Assembly (NCBI GenBank): GCA_963706515.1
Contig: CAVPMW010000018.1
Span: forward strand, 124,001 to 188,000
Direction of reading: 5' to 3'
DNA from: CAVPMW01 sp963706515
Lineage (GTDB): Bacteria > Chloroflexota > Anaerolineae > Anaerolineales > UBA4823
DNA: 64,000 bases
A model generated the notes under the pieces. That model did no database searches and had not been told where the DNA came from. It saw only the letters and a list, made by a program, of their open reading frames with translations. Each line of letters begins with the position of its first letter. Within the stretch, counting starts at the first letter, position 1. This document shows, piece after piece, positions 54,646-63,561 of the stretch. The translations under genes were made by a program, and so were the position numbers.

Positions 54646-56227
54646 CTACAGCAAATCGTTCAATACCGGAACAACTGCATCTAATATATCTCCAGCCAAT
54701 ACGGAAGCCGGGTTACCGACAGATAACACCGCTCGCAATCCAGCCCGCGTGTGAATCCATGCCGCAGCCACCGCAGCGGGATAGGGCGCCACCCCCTGGG
54801 CGAGCAGACCGACTACCAGCCCGGCTAAAACATCCCCGCTGCCGGCGCGGGCCAGTGCCGGAGTCGCAACCGGTATGACCATCGCTTCTCCCCCGGGTTC
54901 AGCGATCACTGTGAATGCGCCTTTAAGAATAACCACGTGACCCCATGCCTGGCTGTAGCGCCTGGCAATGCCCAGGCGATCCGCCTGGATCTCAGCTGTG
55001 GACAGCCCGGTCAAAACGCTCATTTCACCCGGGTGCGGGGTGAGCACTGCTGGGCTGGGGAGATCCGCCGGCCAGCCTGGCAGGCGGCTGAGCAGCTTGA
55101 GCCCGTCGGCGTCCACGACTGTCGGCGGAAGTGCTCTGGATTTATCCCCGAAGAAACCGGAAATAAAATCTGCGGTGGGCTGCGCCAGCCCCAACCCCGG
55201 ACCTACCAGCAAGGCAGTTGCCCGGCTAAGTCCTTCATTAATTACATCTGCTCCGTGAGCAGTTATCACACCCTCCTGGTCAGGCAGCAGCAGCCAGGTC
55301 GCTTCTGGGAATTGTCCCGCCAGTGCAGGATGCAGCGCTGCAGGCAAAGCCAGCGTCACCAGGCCGGCGCCGATGCGGTACGCGCCTTTACCCGCCAATA
55401 ACGCGGCTCCGGTGTAGCTTAATGAGCCGGCGACGATCAGTGCAGTGCCGAAGGTGCCTTTATGGGCATCCATGGGACGCTCAGGGAGCAAGGCACTGAT
55501 TTCGTCCTCGTCCGGGACGAACGTTCGAATCTCCCGCCACGCCTGGAAAGACTCGCCATCATCCGGCAGCCCGATCCCTACCAGGCGCAAATCGCCGGTC
55601 AGCTCATAAGCCGGAAAGCGGAACAGACCCTGCTTGATGGCTGCCATTGTGACCGTCAGGTCGGCGGGGATGCACTTCCTCGGCAGCTTCACCACTGTCG
55701 CAGTCGACGCCAGAAGGACAATCGACTGCCACGACGTAAGGGGGATCCTCCAGGTCTGCCAGACCCTGCTGGACAGCCAGCAGCACCCCCGCCAGCTCAC
55801 CTTTGAGCGGCAGGTGAAATCCAGTACCCAGGACGCCGTCCAGGACGACCCCGTATTCAGGCAGCTGTGCGATCAGGTTATAAATATCCGCGCCTTGCGC
55901 GAGATCGCTGACCTGACCGCCTGCAGCCAGATAACGCTTGAGCAACGGATCATTCTTCTCACGCGGGCGGACTAGGAATGCGCCGGTCTTCCAACCCCAA
56001 CCAGCCAGGTAAATGAGAGCGACCAGGGTATCACCGCCGTTATTACCCGACCCGATCAAGCCGAGGGCTCCACTCTCTTTCTCGAAGACGTATAGCTCCT
56101 CAACCTGTTCAGCCAGGCCGCGACCGGCATTCTCCATCATCATTGCATAGGAGATTCCGTTGGCATTCGCCTCCTTTTCAACAGCTACCATCTCTGAGAC
56201 GGATACAAGCTTGGTCTTCCCATTCAT
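54646..56227 (-). CDS. nnr: Bifunctional NAD(P)H-hydrate epimerase/dehydratase (one frameshift)
   Basis: The N-terminal epimerase domain has EANANGISYAMMMENAGRGL and LIGSGNNGGDTLVAL; the C-terminal dehydratase has KGTFGTALIVAGSLSYTGAA, TPHPGEMSVLTG, ILKGAFTVIAEP and ARAGSGDVLAGLVVGL. Together they repair NADHX and NADPHX. The frame breaks near 55675; removing one base gives SGEAAEECIPADLTVTMAAI. Start ATG 56227 has GCGAGG upstream. About 526 residues, normal for the fused enzyme. It follows the AOR gene by 41 bases. Confidence 0.92.
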
Positions 56228-56268
56228 AGCTGCCTCGCCCATCCACATTCAGAATGTCTCGCCAATCT

Positions 56269-58098
56269 TTATAGCTCTCCCAGGGTAAAGTCCAGGCTCA
56301 GCTCTTTTAATTTATCCGTTGAAGGTTGTCCCGTCAGTGGATCCCAGCCTCGCGCAGCATAATAAGCAGCAAGCATCTTTTCCAGATCAGGCGCAGCGCT
56401 GGTCTCACCGGAGGCATCCTCATACGGCTGCAGCAACGTCTTTGGAAGAGTGTCGTCCGCGCGCTTCAGCCCCAGGCGTTTATTGATCACCCGCTTCAGG
56501 TTCCAGCCGCGCTCTCCGGAGCGGAGCAGCTCCGCAATCGTCCAGTCCAGACCGCAGGCGGCATTGACCAGGTCGACGACTGCCTGAGGCTCGACATTCG
56601 TAAACAGGCACATGACCAGTGAATTAAAGACGGTACGCCAATCCTGGTGGCGGGCTACGTTGGCTGCTTTTTCATCCCCACCCAGGCGGTCGTACAAATC
56701 CATCCCCAGGCTGGGCTCGACCTGACCGACATCTACCAGAAAATAATCGGACTGGTTGTGGCAGGCGCCGCGCGGCGAGGTGGCATAGACCAGCGCCATC
56801 CCGGACGCCCCGCGCGGGTCGTGGTAAGCTACTTCCAGACCGTTCACCTGCACCGCCTCATCGGGTGCGCCGGCGTGGCGGGCTAATGAGCGTGCACCTT
56901 CCGCCAGGTAAGCGCCAAACCCCTCCCTGCGCACCGTCTTGTGGATCAGGGTTTCGATCGGGGCAGGATCGCCCCAGGAGAGCTCCAGACCGTCGGTATC
57001 CTGGGTGGTCAGCAGTCCCAGCTCGAATAAACGGTAAGCCAGCCCGATGGTATTGCTCATACTGATCGTATCCATGCCGTAGCGGTCGCACAACTCGCCC
57101 ATGCGCGTCGCAAAGCTGACGTCGTTCAACCACAGGTTCGGCCCAAACCCGACCAGGGTCTCGTATTCCGGACCTTTGCGCTTCTCGCCATCCTCCAGGC
57201 GCACCACCCGCCCGCAGGCAATCACGCAGGCATGGCAGGCGCTCACTCCTGCCAGGATCGATTCTTTTAAGCCGGCGCCTGAAGTTTTTATCTCCTCTTT
57301 GAACGTCCCGCGGCTGTAATAGCGTTTGGGCATCTCGCCGAGATAATCGAAGTATTCAGCACCCGCGCCGGTGCCCAGCTCGCGAAATACCGTGGTCAAT
57401 GCATCTGCACGCAGCGTGCGGTTAGTCTCCGAGCGAAGCGGCAGGTATTTTTCCAGATCTACCAACGGAATTTGAGCGTGACCCTGGACTGCAACCGCCT
57501 TGAGCCGTTTCGATCCCATCAAGGCGCCCAGGCCTGTGCGCCCAGCCACGCGCCCGTGGTCGCACAAGATCAAGGCAAAGGGGAGGCAGGCTTCTCCTGC
57601 CGGACCGATCGAGGCGACGCGCACAGTTCCTGCAGAGAGCTCGTCTATGATAGCGGCTTGCGTCTGATAGGTATCCAAGCCCCAGTGGTGGGCTGCCGGT
57701 CGTATTTCTACTCGATTGGCGAGTGTGTCGTCATCGTGAATCCATAGATAGACCGGCTCCGCCGCACAGCCTTCCACCCACAGCCCATCAAAACCGGCCT
57801 TGCGCAGCTCCGGTCCCCAAAACCCGCCGCAGTTCAACTCGCCCCACAGCCCGGTCGCCGGCGAGCGTCCGCAGACCACGAAGCGCCCCACTGCCGGTCC
57901 AGCCGTGCCCGTTAGCGGGCCAGTTAGGAAAAGCAGCGGCGCTTGAGCGGATAAAGGCGCCAGGGAAGGCAGCAGGCTGTCATATAAAAGGCGGGCGGCT
58001 AGCGAGGCGCCCCCAAGGTACTGCCGCACCCACTCACTTGGTGGGTTAAATTGGTCCGTTTTCCCCGTACTTAAATTGACCTTCAGGATGGCTTGCAT
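56269..58098 (-). CDS. aor: Aldehyde:ferredoxin oxidoreductase (tungsten type)
   Basis: A 609-residue AOR. The N-terminal pterin domain has GGASLAARLLYDSL, FLTGPLTGTAGPAVGRFVVC and GFWGPELRKAGFDGLWVEG. The cluster motif is CHACVIAC (CxxCxxxC), and the fourth Cys is in NAACGLDWT. It interconverts aldehydes and carboxylates using ferredoxin, in the cytosol, with a W-pterin cofactor. Electron partner could be the ferredoxin also used by KorAB. Confidence 0.93.
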   Translation of the reverse strand: MQAILKVNLSTGKTDQFNPPSEWVRQYLGGASLAARLLYDSLLPSLAPLSAQAPLLFLTGPLTGTAGPAVGRFVVCGRSPATGLWGELNCGGFWGPELRKAGFDGLWVEGCAAEPVYLWIHDDDTLANRVEIRPAAHHWGLDTYQTQAAIIDELSAGTVRVASIGPAGEACLPFALILCDHGRVAGRTGLGALMGSKRLKAVAVQGHAQIPLVDLEKYLPLRSETNRTLRADALTTVFRELGTGAGAEYFDYLGEMPKRYYSRGTFKEEIKTSGAGLKESILAGVSACHACVIACGRVVRLEDGEKRKGPEYETLVGFGPNLWLNDVSFATRMGELCDRYGMDTISMSNTIGLAYRLFELGLLTTQDTDGLELSWGDPAPIETLIHKTVRREGFGAYLAEGARSLARHAGAPDEAVQVNGLEVAYHDPRGASGMALVYATSPRGACHNQSDYFLVDVGQVEPSLGMDLYDRLGGDEKAANVARHQDWRTVFNSLVMCLFTNVEPQAVVDLVNAACGLDWTIAELLRSGERGWNLKRVINKRLGLKRADDTLPKTLLQPYEDASGETSAAPDLEKMLAAYYAARGWDPLTGQPSTDKLKELSLDFTLGEL

Positions 58099-58238
58099 GG
58101 ATATCTTCCGAAAGAGATTCGATCGCAGGCTCAGGTAGAGCTATTGATCGAAAGTTTACCTCATTTCCGCAGAATTGTTTACCAGGATAGCAATTCGCCT
58201 CTTTATCGTGGTGACCTCATATCCGATTCATCCCGTTT

Positions 58239-58247
58239 TGCTATAAT
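58239..58247 (+). promoter_or_regulatory. Extended -10 promoter of the GNAT gene (leaderless)
   Basis: TGCTATAAT ends at 58247, seven bases before ATG 58255. The interval ATCTGGC has no ribosome site. The gene is divergent from aor. Confidence 0.6.
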
Positions 58248-58254
58248 ATCTGGC

Positions 58255-58806
58255 ATGTCAGATTTTTCCATTCGACCCATTCAGCCCGCCGACAGATCCT
58301 GGGTTGCCGAGCTTGCCCGCCAGCAGTGGGGTTCCAACCTGTCTGTTTCACGCGGCATGGTGTATGAGGTAGACCAGCTGCCCGGGTTTATCGCCTGGCA
58401 GAGCGCTCAGCCGGTTGGGCTGGCTACGTATCATATCCAGGGCGAGCATTGCGAGCTGGTGACCATCAACAGCTTGCAGGAGGGGGTTGGCATCGGCACC
58501 AGTCTGATTGCTGCGGTGCGCCAGGCAGCCCAGGGTGCCGGCTGCCGGCGCCTGTGGCTGATCACCACCAACGACAACCTGCACGCACTTCATTTTTACC
58601 AAAAACGCAGCTTCTATCTGGCAGCCCTCTACCCAAATGCAATTGCTCGATCACGCGCGATCAAGCCAGAAATCCCCCTCACTGGGCTGGATGGGATTCC
58701 CATCCGGGACGAGATCGAGCTGGAGCAGTGGCTTGATCCTGAAGAATTCCCGCGCGAGCAGCCATCGCGAGCCAATCCGGGAGCTGCTCGACCAGGCGGT
58801 GCATGA
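58255..58806 (+). CDS. GNAT-family N-acetyltransferase
   Basis: A 183-residue acetyltransferase: FSIRPIQPADRSWVAELARQ, GLATYHIQGEHCELVTINSL, the acetyl-CoA loop QEGVGIGTSLIAAV and TTNDNLHALHFYQKRSF. The acceptor is unknown. The open frame extends upstream to 58093, but the leaderless promoter fixes ATG 58255. The last 40 residues overlap the antisense 3' end of the nucleosidase gene. Confidence 0.87.
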   Translation: MSDFSIRPIQPADRSWVAELARQQWGSNLSVSRGMVYEVDQLPGFIAWQSAQPVGLATYHIQGEHCELVTINSLQEGVGIGTSLIAAVRQAAQGAGCRRLWLITTNDNLHALHFYQKRSFYLAALYPNAIARSRAIKPEIPLTGLDGIPIRDEIELEQWLDPEEFPREQPSRANPGAARPGGA

Positions 58807-59470
58807 TCTGGCGGGCTTCCTGGTCAAAAAATACTTTGTTCCCGTAGGCTTCGCCGCCTCCCGCACCTACCACGTCCGAGACGCCGCGCAAGATCAGCAG
58901 GGGGGTATGATTCCGGTTTGCCACCCAGGCGATTGCGCCCGATTCCCAATCGCCGGCAATCCCGCCAAAATGGGCAACCAGCCACGGCACTTCCTGGGCG
59001 AGCAAATCACGGTCGGCGGAAAGGAGCGCAGTCCGGCGGACAGGAAAGGGGAGAGGGTCCGGCAGCCAGGTCAGGTCAATTTGCGTGCTGTAATGCGCGA
59101 TACCCTGCTCAGTATCACCCATTTGTTCGACGATATCATATACAATCGTCCGCTCAACGAGCAAAATATCACCGCGCCCGGCGCGGCCTTCGAGACCTCC
59201 ACAGGTGCCCAGGTTGATCAGCAAAGCCGGCTGCCAGCGTTCGAGAGCGTATTGGGTAGAAGCAGCCGCAGAAATCTTGCCCCACCCTCCATGGAAGAAG
59301 ATGACCTGGCACGGAAAGCGCCCGGCAGGCACGCTCTCCTCCGGGGCGCTGAACCACTCCCCGAATGGCGATGTGCCTCGCGGTCCTTCCGGGAAGAGCT
59401 CGCTTAGGGCAGCCCACTCTGCGTCCGCTGAGATCAGTACGACTGCCCTGGGATCGATCTCGTTTTCCAT
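58679..59470 (-). CDS. Purine nucleosidase/phosphorylase-fold protein (MTA/SAH or futalosine nucleosidase-like)
   Basis: A 263-residue protein of the PNP/UDP superfamily: FFHGGWGKISAAASTQYALE, LLINLGTCGGLEGRAGRGDI, GDWESGAIAWVANRNHTPLL and ILRGVSDVVG, which hold the GTxG-like loop, the base-contacting Glu and the catalytic Asp. It should cleave the N-glycosidic bond of a nucleoside. The C-terminal 25 residues (ATAPARSRPGWESHPAQ) are unlike the family and overlap the GNAT gene by 128 bases, so the true end may be earlier or an indel may be present. Confidence 0.82.
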   Translation of the reverse strand: MENEIDPRAVVLISADAEWAALSELFPEGPRGTSPFGEWFSAPEESVPAGRFPCQVIFFHGGWGKISAAASTQYALERWQPALLINLGTCGGLEGRAGRGDILLVERTIVYDIVEQMGDTEQGIAHYSTQIDLTWLPDPLPFPVRRTALLSADRDLLAQEVPWLVAHFGGIAGDWESGAIAWVANRNHTPLLILRGVSDVVGAGGGEAYGNKVFFDQEARQIMHRLVEQLPDWLAMAARAGILQDQATAPARSRPGWESHPAQ

Positions 59471-59753
59471 GCTTTTTCCTTCTATCCGGTAATTTAGCGA
59501 GGATTTTTTGCCGCCTCAAATTATAATTGTGATTGGGGGAAATAATTTTGACAATCTAAATTATTATATTCGGCGAGTAATATCGACCTGCTCGAGTAAA
59601 AGATCAATGAGGGGCAGTAGGAGGATCAATTTCCTCCCGGCGAAAAAATGCACTCAGCCTTCTCAGTGCATTTATTAATTGTTAGAAGGGTGTTAGAATT
59701 GTCTCTGAGAACCACCGCATGACTACCAGCCGGATTGATAGGTTGGTATAATT
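59471..59753. other. Non-coding stretch before ftsH with two hairpins
   Basis: No gene is seen. TAGGAGGATCAATTTCCTCCC (in part, GGAGG/CCTCC at about 59621-59637) and AAATGCACT...AGTGCATTT (59646-59673, followed by ATTAATT) form hairpins. A TTGACA occurs at 59548, but no -10 stands at the right distance. A leftward TATAAT at 59525-59520 may serve the nucleosidase gene. A small RNA is possible but unproven. Confidence 0.35.
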
Positions 59754-59782
59754 TTGTTTTTCGTACCGGTTGATTATATAAT
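59754..59782 (+). promoter_or_regulatory. ftsH promoter with TGTTTTTCGTA box
   Basis: TTGTTT (59754-59759), 17 bases, TATAAT (59777-59782). The box TGTTTTTCGTA (59755-59765) overlaps the -35 and is the same as the two boxes at lrp. A second TATAAT (59747-59752), in the similar context GGTTGGTATAATTTT, may be an upstream promoter. Confidence 0.6.
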
Positions 59783-59794
59783 TTTGGAGGTAAA

Positions 59795-61663
59795 GTGAAT
59801 CCTGCTCGTAATCGATCAACCATCATTTACTTGCTGTTGTTTGTAGCGATCATAGCAATGGTCGTGTTCAACTTCAACCAGCAAGCATCTGCCCAGGAGG
59901 TGCTCACCATCAATGAGCTGTCCTCCCAGATCCAGGCTGGCAGGGTGGAGCGAGTGATCGAGGACGACAATCGGCTGCGTGTGATCTACAAGGACGGAAG
60001 CGAGAAAACCTCTCACAAAGAGACCACCGCTACACTAGTAGAGCAGTTGAAAGAGCTGGGCGTAACAACCGACCAGCTTGCTCCAGCAAATATCGTCATC
60101 GAGATCAAACCACCCAGCGCCTGGCTTGGAATTGCCACCGCTTTGGGCTATATCCTGCCCTTCATCCTCATCGCCGGTGTATTTTGGTTCGTATTTCGCC
60201 AGGCTCAGGGCAGCAATAATGCCGCGCTATCCTTCGGGAAATCACGAGCGCGCATGTTCACCGGCGACCAACCCACGGTTACCTTTCAGGACGTTGCCGG
60301 TGTAGAGGAGGCCAAGGAGGAACTCAAAGAAGTTGTAGAGTTCTTGCGCGAACCCGAGAAGTTCATCCAGCTCGGGGCGCGCATCCCTAAAGGCGTCCTG
60401 CTGGTTGGACCGCCCGGCACAGGCAAAACCTTGCTTGCCAAGGCTGTCTCAGGCGAAGCGGGTGTGCCGTTCTTCTCCATCTCCGGCTCGGAATTTGTCG
60501 AGATGTTCGTCGGTGTTGGCGCCAGCCGGGTGCGCGACCTGTTCGACCAGGCCAAACGCCACTCCCCCTGCATCGTCTTTGTCGACGAGATCGACGCTGT
60601 AGGCCGGCAACGTGGGGCTGGCTTGGGCGGCTCGCACGACGAGCGAGAACAAACCCTGAACCAGATGCTGGTGGAGATGGATGGCTTCGACACGGATACG
60701 AACGTGATTATCGTTGCCGCCACTAACCGCCCCGACATCCTGGACCCCGCCTTGCTGCGTCCAGGTCGTTTCGACCGCCGGGTTATCCTCGATCGCCCGG
60801 ATATGCGCGGGCGTGAGGCAATCATTAAGGTGCACGTCAAGGGCAAACCGCTCGATACTGACGTTGACCTGAGCGTCCTGGCTCGTTCCACCCCGGGTTT
60901 TGTTGGAGCTGACCTCGAGAACCTGGTGAACGAAGCGGCGATCCTGGCTGCCAGGCGCAACCGGAAGACTATCGGTCAGTCCGAGCTGGAAGAAGCTATC
61001 GAGCGCGTCATCGCCGGACCGGAGCGGAAGAGCCGTTTGATCAGCGAAGAGGAAAAACGGATCATTGCCTATCACGAAGCGGGGCACGCGGTCGTAATGA
61101 ACGTCATGCCGTCAGCCGACCCGGTGCATAAGGTCACAATCATCTCGCGCGGCATGGCTGGCGGTTACACGATGTCCCTGCCTGAAGAAGACCGGACGTT
61201 GATGCCGCGCAAGAAGCTGATCGCAGACATGGTCGGGTTGATGGGTGGGCGTGCAGCCGAGGAGCTGGTCTTCGATGATATTACGTCCGGCGCATCGAAC
61301 GATCTGGAACGCGTCACGCGCATGGCTCGAGCTATGGTTACCCGCCTGGGGATGAGCGAAGAGCTCGGACCGATGGTTTATGGACAGAAAGAAGAGCTGA
61401 TTTTCCTCGGGCGTGAAATTTCCGAGCAGCGCGATTACTCAGAAGCCGTCGCCGAAGAGATCGACCAGGAGGTGCGTAAGCTGGTCGGCGATGCGTATAA
61501 TAAAGCACGCCAGATTTTGCTCGAGTACCGCGAGAAACTCGATGCAGTCGCCACCCGCCTGCTCGAGCTGGAAACGATCACGCGTGAGGAATTCGAGGAG
61601 ATCTTTCCGCCGCCGTTCCCCAAAACCAGTGGAACCCCAACCTTGCTACCCGTAGCGGCTTAA
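59795..61663 (+). CDS. ftsH: ATP-dependent membrane protease FtsH
   Basis: A 622-residue AAA+ zinc protease. Two membrane helices (about 10-28 and 112-134) flank a small extracytoplasmic domain. Walker A GPPGTGKT at 205-212, Walker B CIVFVDEIDAVGRQRG, SRH region ATNRPDILDPALLRPGRFDR, zinc site AYHEAGHAVV and the third ligand in SGASNDLE. It degrades membrane and short-lived cytosolic proteins. Start GTG 59795 with GGAGG four bases upstream. Confidence 0.96.
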   Translation: MNPARNRSTIIYLLLFVAIIAMVVFNFNQQASAQEVLTINELSSQIQAGRVERVIEDDNRLRVIYKDGSEKTSHKETTATLVEQLKELGVTTDQLAPANIVIEIKPPSAWLGIATALGYILPFILIAGVFWFVFRQAQGSNNAALSFGKSRARMFTGDQPTVTFQDVAGVEEAKEELKEVVEFLREPEKFIQLGARIPKGVLLVGPPGTGKTLLAKAVSGEAGVPFFSISGSEFVEMFVGVGASRVRDLFDQAKRHSPCIVFVDEIDAVGRQRGAGLGGSHDEREQTLNQMLVEMDGFDTDTNVIIVAATNRPDILDPALLRPGRFDRRVILDRPDMRGREAIIKVHVKGKPLDTDVDLSVLARSTPGFVGADLENLVNEAAILAARRNRKTIGQSELEEAIERVIAGPERKSRLISEEEKRIIAYHEAGHAVVMNVMPSADPVHKVTIISRGMAGGYTMSLPEEDRTLMPRKKLIADMVGLMGGRAAEELVFDDITSGASNDLERVTRMARAMVTRLGMSEELGPMVYGQKEELIFLGREISEQRDYSEAVAEEIDQEVRKLVGDAYNKARQILLEYREKLDAVATRLLELETITREEFEEIFPPPFPKTSGTPTLLPVAA

Positions 61664-61674
61664 AATTATTGTTC

Positions 61675-61731
61675 GGAGTCCGCAGTTGTAGAGGAAAAGT
61701 TTCGCTAATACCTTTGGGAGCTGCGTAAGTC
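61675..61731. repeat. Degenerate copy of the GACTTACGCAG inverted-repeat family
   Basis: GGAGTCCGCAGTTG (61675-61688) and GCTGCGTAAGTC (61720-61731) are imperfect inverted repeats like those at 54499-54550, with GAGGAA and CCTTT inside. It lies 12 bases after the ftsH stop. Confidence 0.45.
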
Positions 61732-61751
61732 ATAAATATTGCTATTGCGAT

Positions 61752-61800
61752 GTGAAACGTCACTGCCAGCATATCAATGCCAGGGGCGTTTCACTTTTTT
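61752..61800 (+). terminator. Intrinsic terminator of ftsH
   Basis: GTGAAACG (61752-61759) pairs with CGTTTCAC (61787-61794), followed by T6. It lies before ATG 61816, arguing against any upstream start of the next gene. Confidence 0.75.
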
Positions 61801-61815
61801 ATTAAAGAGTGGTTT

Positions 61816-62790
61816 ATGAGTATTCAGATTGATCCTGCATACCAGGCGGCAATTGAGAACGTCGCCGGTTTCCCGGTTCCCCAATCAGGCTTTTTATTCA
61901 TTGATGGCCGCGACCAGGCTGATTTCCTGCAGCGGCAGACAACGAACGATATTCAACTGCTCCAGCCCCACCGGGCGCTGCCAACCGTACTCACCAATCC
62001 ATCTGCGCGCATCCTGGACGTGCTTTATCTGATACAGGAGACAGACGCCATCCGGGCGATCACTCTACCGGGGCGCGGCAGCAGCACGGGAGCCTATCTC
62101 AAGAGCCGCATCTTCTTCAAAGATCAGGTCCGGGTGGAGGATCACAGCCCGGACTTCCAGCAGATCGATTTGTGTGGGCCGCAGGCAGACCGCCTGGTCG
62201 AAAAGTTCGGTTTTGACCACCTGCCGGGCGGAGATGAAATAATAAGCGCTGAGCTGGACGGGGAGATGATTTTCCTGATGGGTTCGACCACCCTGCTCTG
62301 GCTCGGCGTTCGTCTGCTTGCTCCGCAGAGCACTTACCCTTCCATCCTCACCGTGTTTGACCGCGCCGGCGTTCCCCTGCTTACACCGGAGCTGTACCAC
62401 GTACTGCGCGTTGAAGCCGGCTTGCCCTGGAGTGGTTTTGAGCTTAACGATAATTACACCCCATTGGAGACCGGTTTAGGCGGAGCAATCTCTCCTACAA
62501 AAGGATGTTACACCGGGCAGGAAGTTATCGCCAGGCAGATTACCTACGATAAAATCACCCAGCGCTTGTGCGGATTGCGGTTGGAAGGCTCCGCCATCCC
62601 CGGCACGCCTGTCTGGGGGGAAAACCGTCAAATCGGTACGGTCACCTCGGCCGTAGAATCTCCGCGCTTCGGCTGGCTTGCTTTAGCCATCCTGCGCCGA
62701 CCCTATTTTGCGCCAGGTACGGAGCTCCAGGTTGGGATCGCGCACGATACTTCCACAGCCGCTCGAGTAAGTGAGCTGCCTTTCCAATAA
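61816..62790 (+). CDS. ygfZ: YgfZ/GcvT-like folate-binding Fe-S assembly protein
   Basis: A 324-residue GcvT-fold protein with the YgfZ signature KGCYTGQEVIAR, plus FLFIDGRDQADFLQRQTTND and RVEAGLPWSGFELNDNYTPL. YgfZ-type proteins use tetrahydrofolate to help make or repair certain [4Fe-4S] enzymes. The start is ATG 61816; the open frame begins earlier but would cross the ftsH terminator. It may support the many Fe-S enzymes in this window (Nuo, Kor, AOR). Confidence 0.88.
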   Translation: MSIQIDPAYQAAIENVAGFPVPQSGFLFIDGRDQADFLQRQTTNDIQLLQPHRALPTVLTNPSARILDVLYLIQETDAIRAITLPGRGSSTGAYLKSRIFFKDQVRVEDHSPDFQQIDLCGPQADRLVEKFGFDHLPGGDEIISAELDGEMIFLMGSTTLLWLGVRLLAPQSTYPSILTVFDRAGVPLLTPELYHVLRVEAGLPWSGFELNDNYTPLETGLGGAISPTKGCYTGQEVIARQITYDKITQRLCGLRLEGSAIPGTPVWGENRQIGTVTSAVESPRFGWLALAILRRPYFAPGTELQVGIAHDTSTAARVSELPFQ

Positions 62791-62952
62791 TTCGACCTAT
62801 CTCGAAACGCTAAAACGACCTGCTTATTAGCTGTAACTATTTCCCGATCCGGGCAGCTGCGCGCTGGTGCTTACCGGGAATACAGGTATCCCAGGCGAAT
62901 ATACCTTCAATAAATTGTTTAACCGCGCCTTGAGAATATTTATATTTAACCC

Positions 62953-62981
62953 TTGACATTATTAATATATTTTATTATAAT
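62953..62981 (+). promoter_or_regulatory. Perfect consensus promoter of the SHOCT-like gene
   Basis: TTGACA (62953-62958), 17 bases, TATAAT (62976-62981) in an AT-rich setting; leader about 59 bases, with TGGAGG before ATG 63047. The 160 bases before it (62791-62950) show no gene. Confidence 0.88.
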
Positions 62982-63046
62982 AGCAATAATAATTCGATCA
63001 GTAAATAAGAATTCTCAATGTTGACTTTAAGTTACTGGAGGATACA

Positions 63047-63463
63047 ATGAGTACTTCATCTCAATCCTTGAATGAGCCATCCGCTCAGGCAGAGCGGCGC
63101 AAAGTTCTGGATATGCTGGCTAACAGCAAGATCGACTCAACCCAGGCAGCGGATTTGCTGGCTGCTCTCAATACTGGCTCCCGATCGACTTCCGGACCCC
63201 AGAGCGACGCTGCGCCCTCCGGCGCCAACCGCTGGCTGCGAGTGAAGATCACCGATACCTACTCCGGTCGCCCGAAGACAACTGTAAATGTCCCGGTTGG
63301 CATCGTCGATTGGGGATTGCGGATTGGCGCCTGCTTCACGCCAGAACTCGAAGGCGTTGATCTCAATGAGCTGCGGTCTATCTTCTCATCTGGAATAGAA
63401 GGCAAGATCATCGACGTTCTGGATGAGGTCGATGGCGACCACATTGAAGTTTTTATCGAATAA
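63047..63463 (+). CDS. SHOCT-like domain protein
   Basis: A 138-residue soluble protein. The N-terminal helices AERRKVLDMLANSKIDSTQA and DLLAAL resemble the SHOCT-like segment found in YvlB/LiaX-type stress proteins; a flexible Ser/Gly linker follows, then a beta-rich domain (WLRVKITDTYSGRPKTTVNV, FSSGIEGKIIDVLDEVDGDH). In YvlB relatives this occurs with adhesin-like repeats; here they are absent. The strong promoter suggests high expression. Function unknown. Confidence 0.7.
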   Translation: MSTSSQSLNEPSAQAERRKVLDMLANSKIDSTQAADLLAALNTGSRSTSGPQSDAAPSGANRWLRVKITDTYSGRPKTTVNVPVGIVDWGLRIGACFTPELEGVDLNELRSIFSSGIEGKIIDVLDEVDGDHIEVFIE

Positions 63464-63484
63464 AACATGCCCTGAATCAGGTCG

Positions 63485-63561
63485 AGCGGCTGTACTTTCC
63501 GCTAGCGGCTGTACTTTCCGCTCAGCGGCTGTACTTTCCGCCTAGCGGCTGTACTTCCCGC
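63485..63561. repeat. Four tandem copies of an 18-mer at the 3' end of the PEBP gene
   Basis: AGCGGCTGTACTTTCCGC starts at 63485, 63504, 63524 and 63544 (the last copy has one change). The fourth copy encodes, on the minus strand, the final GKYSR and stop of the PEBP gene; the other three lie beyond the stop. This looks like slippage duplication of a gene end. Confidence 0.9.

Noticed and set aside
61777..61815. Earlier start of the YgfZ-like gene
   Set aside because: The extension lies in the ftsH terminator stem and T run.
63485..63561. Tandem repeats as a small CRISPR
   Set aside because: Period is only 19-20 bp with 1-2 bp between copies, so there are no spacers; no cas genes.
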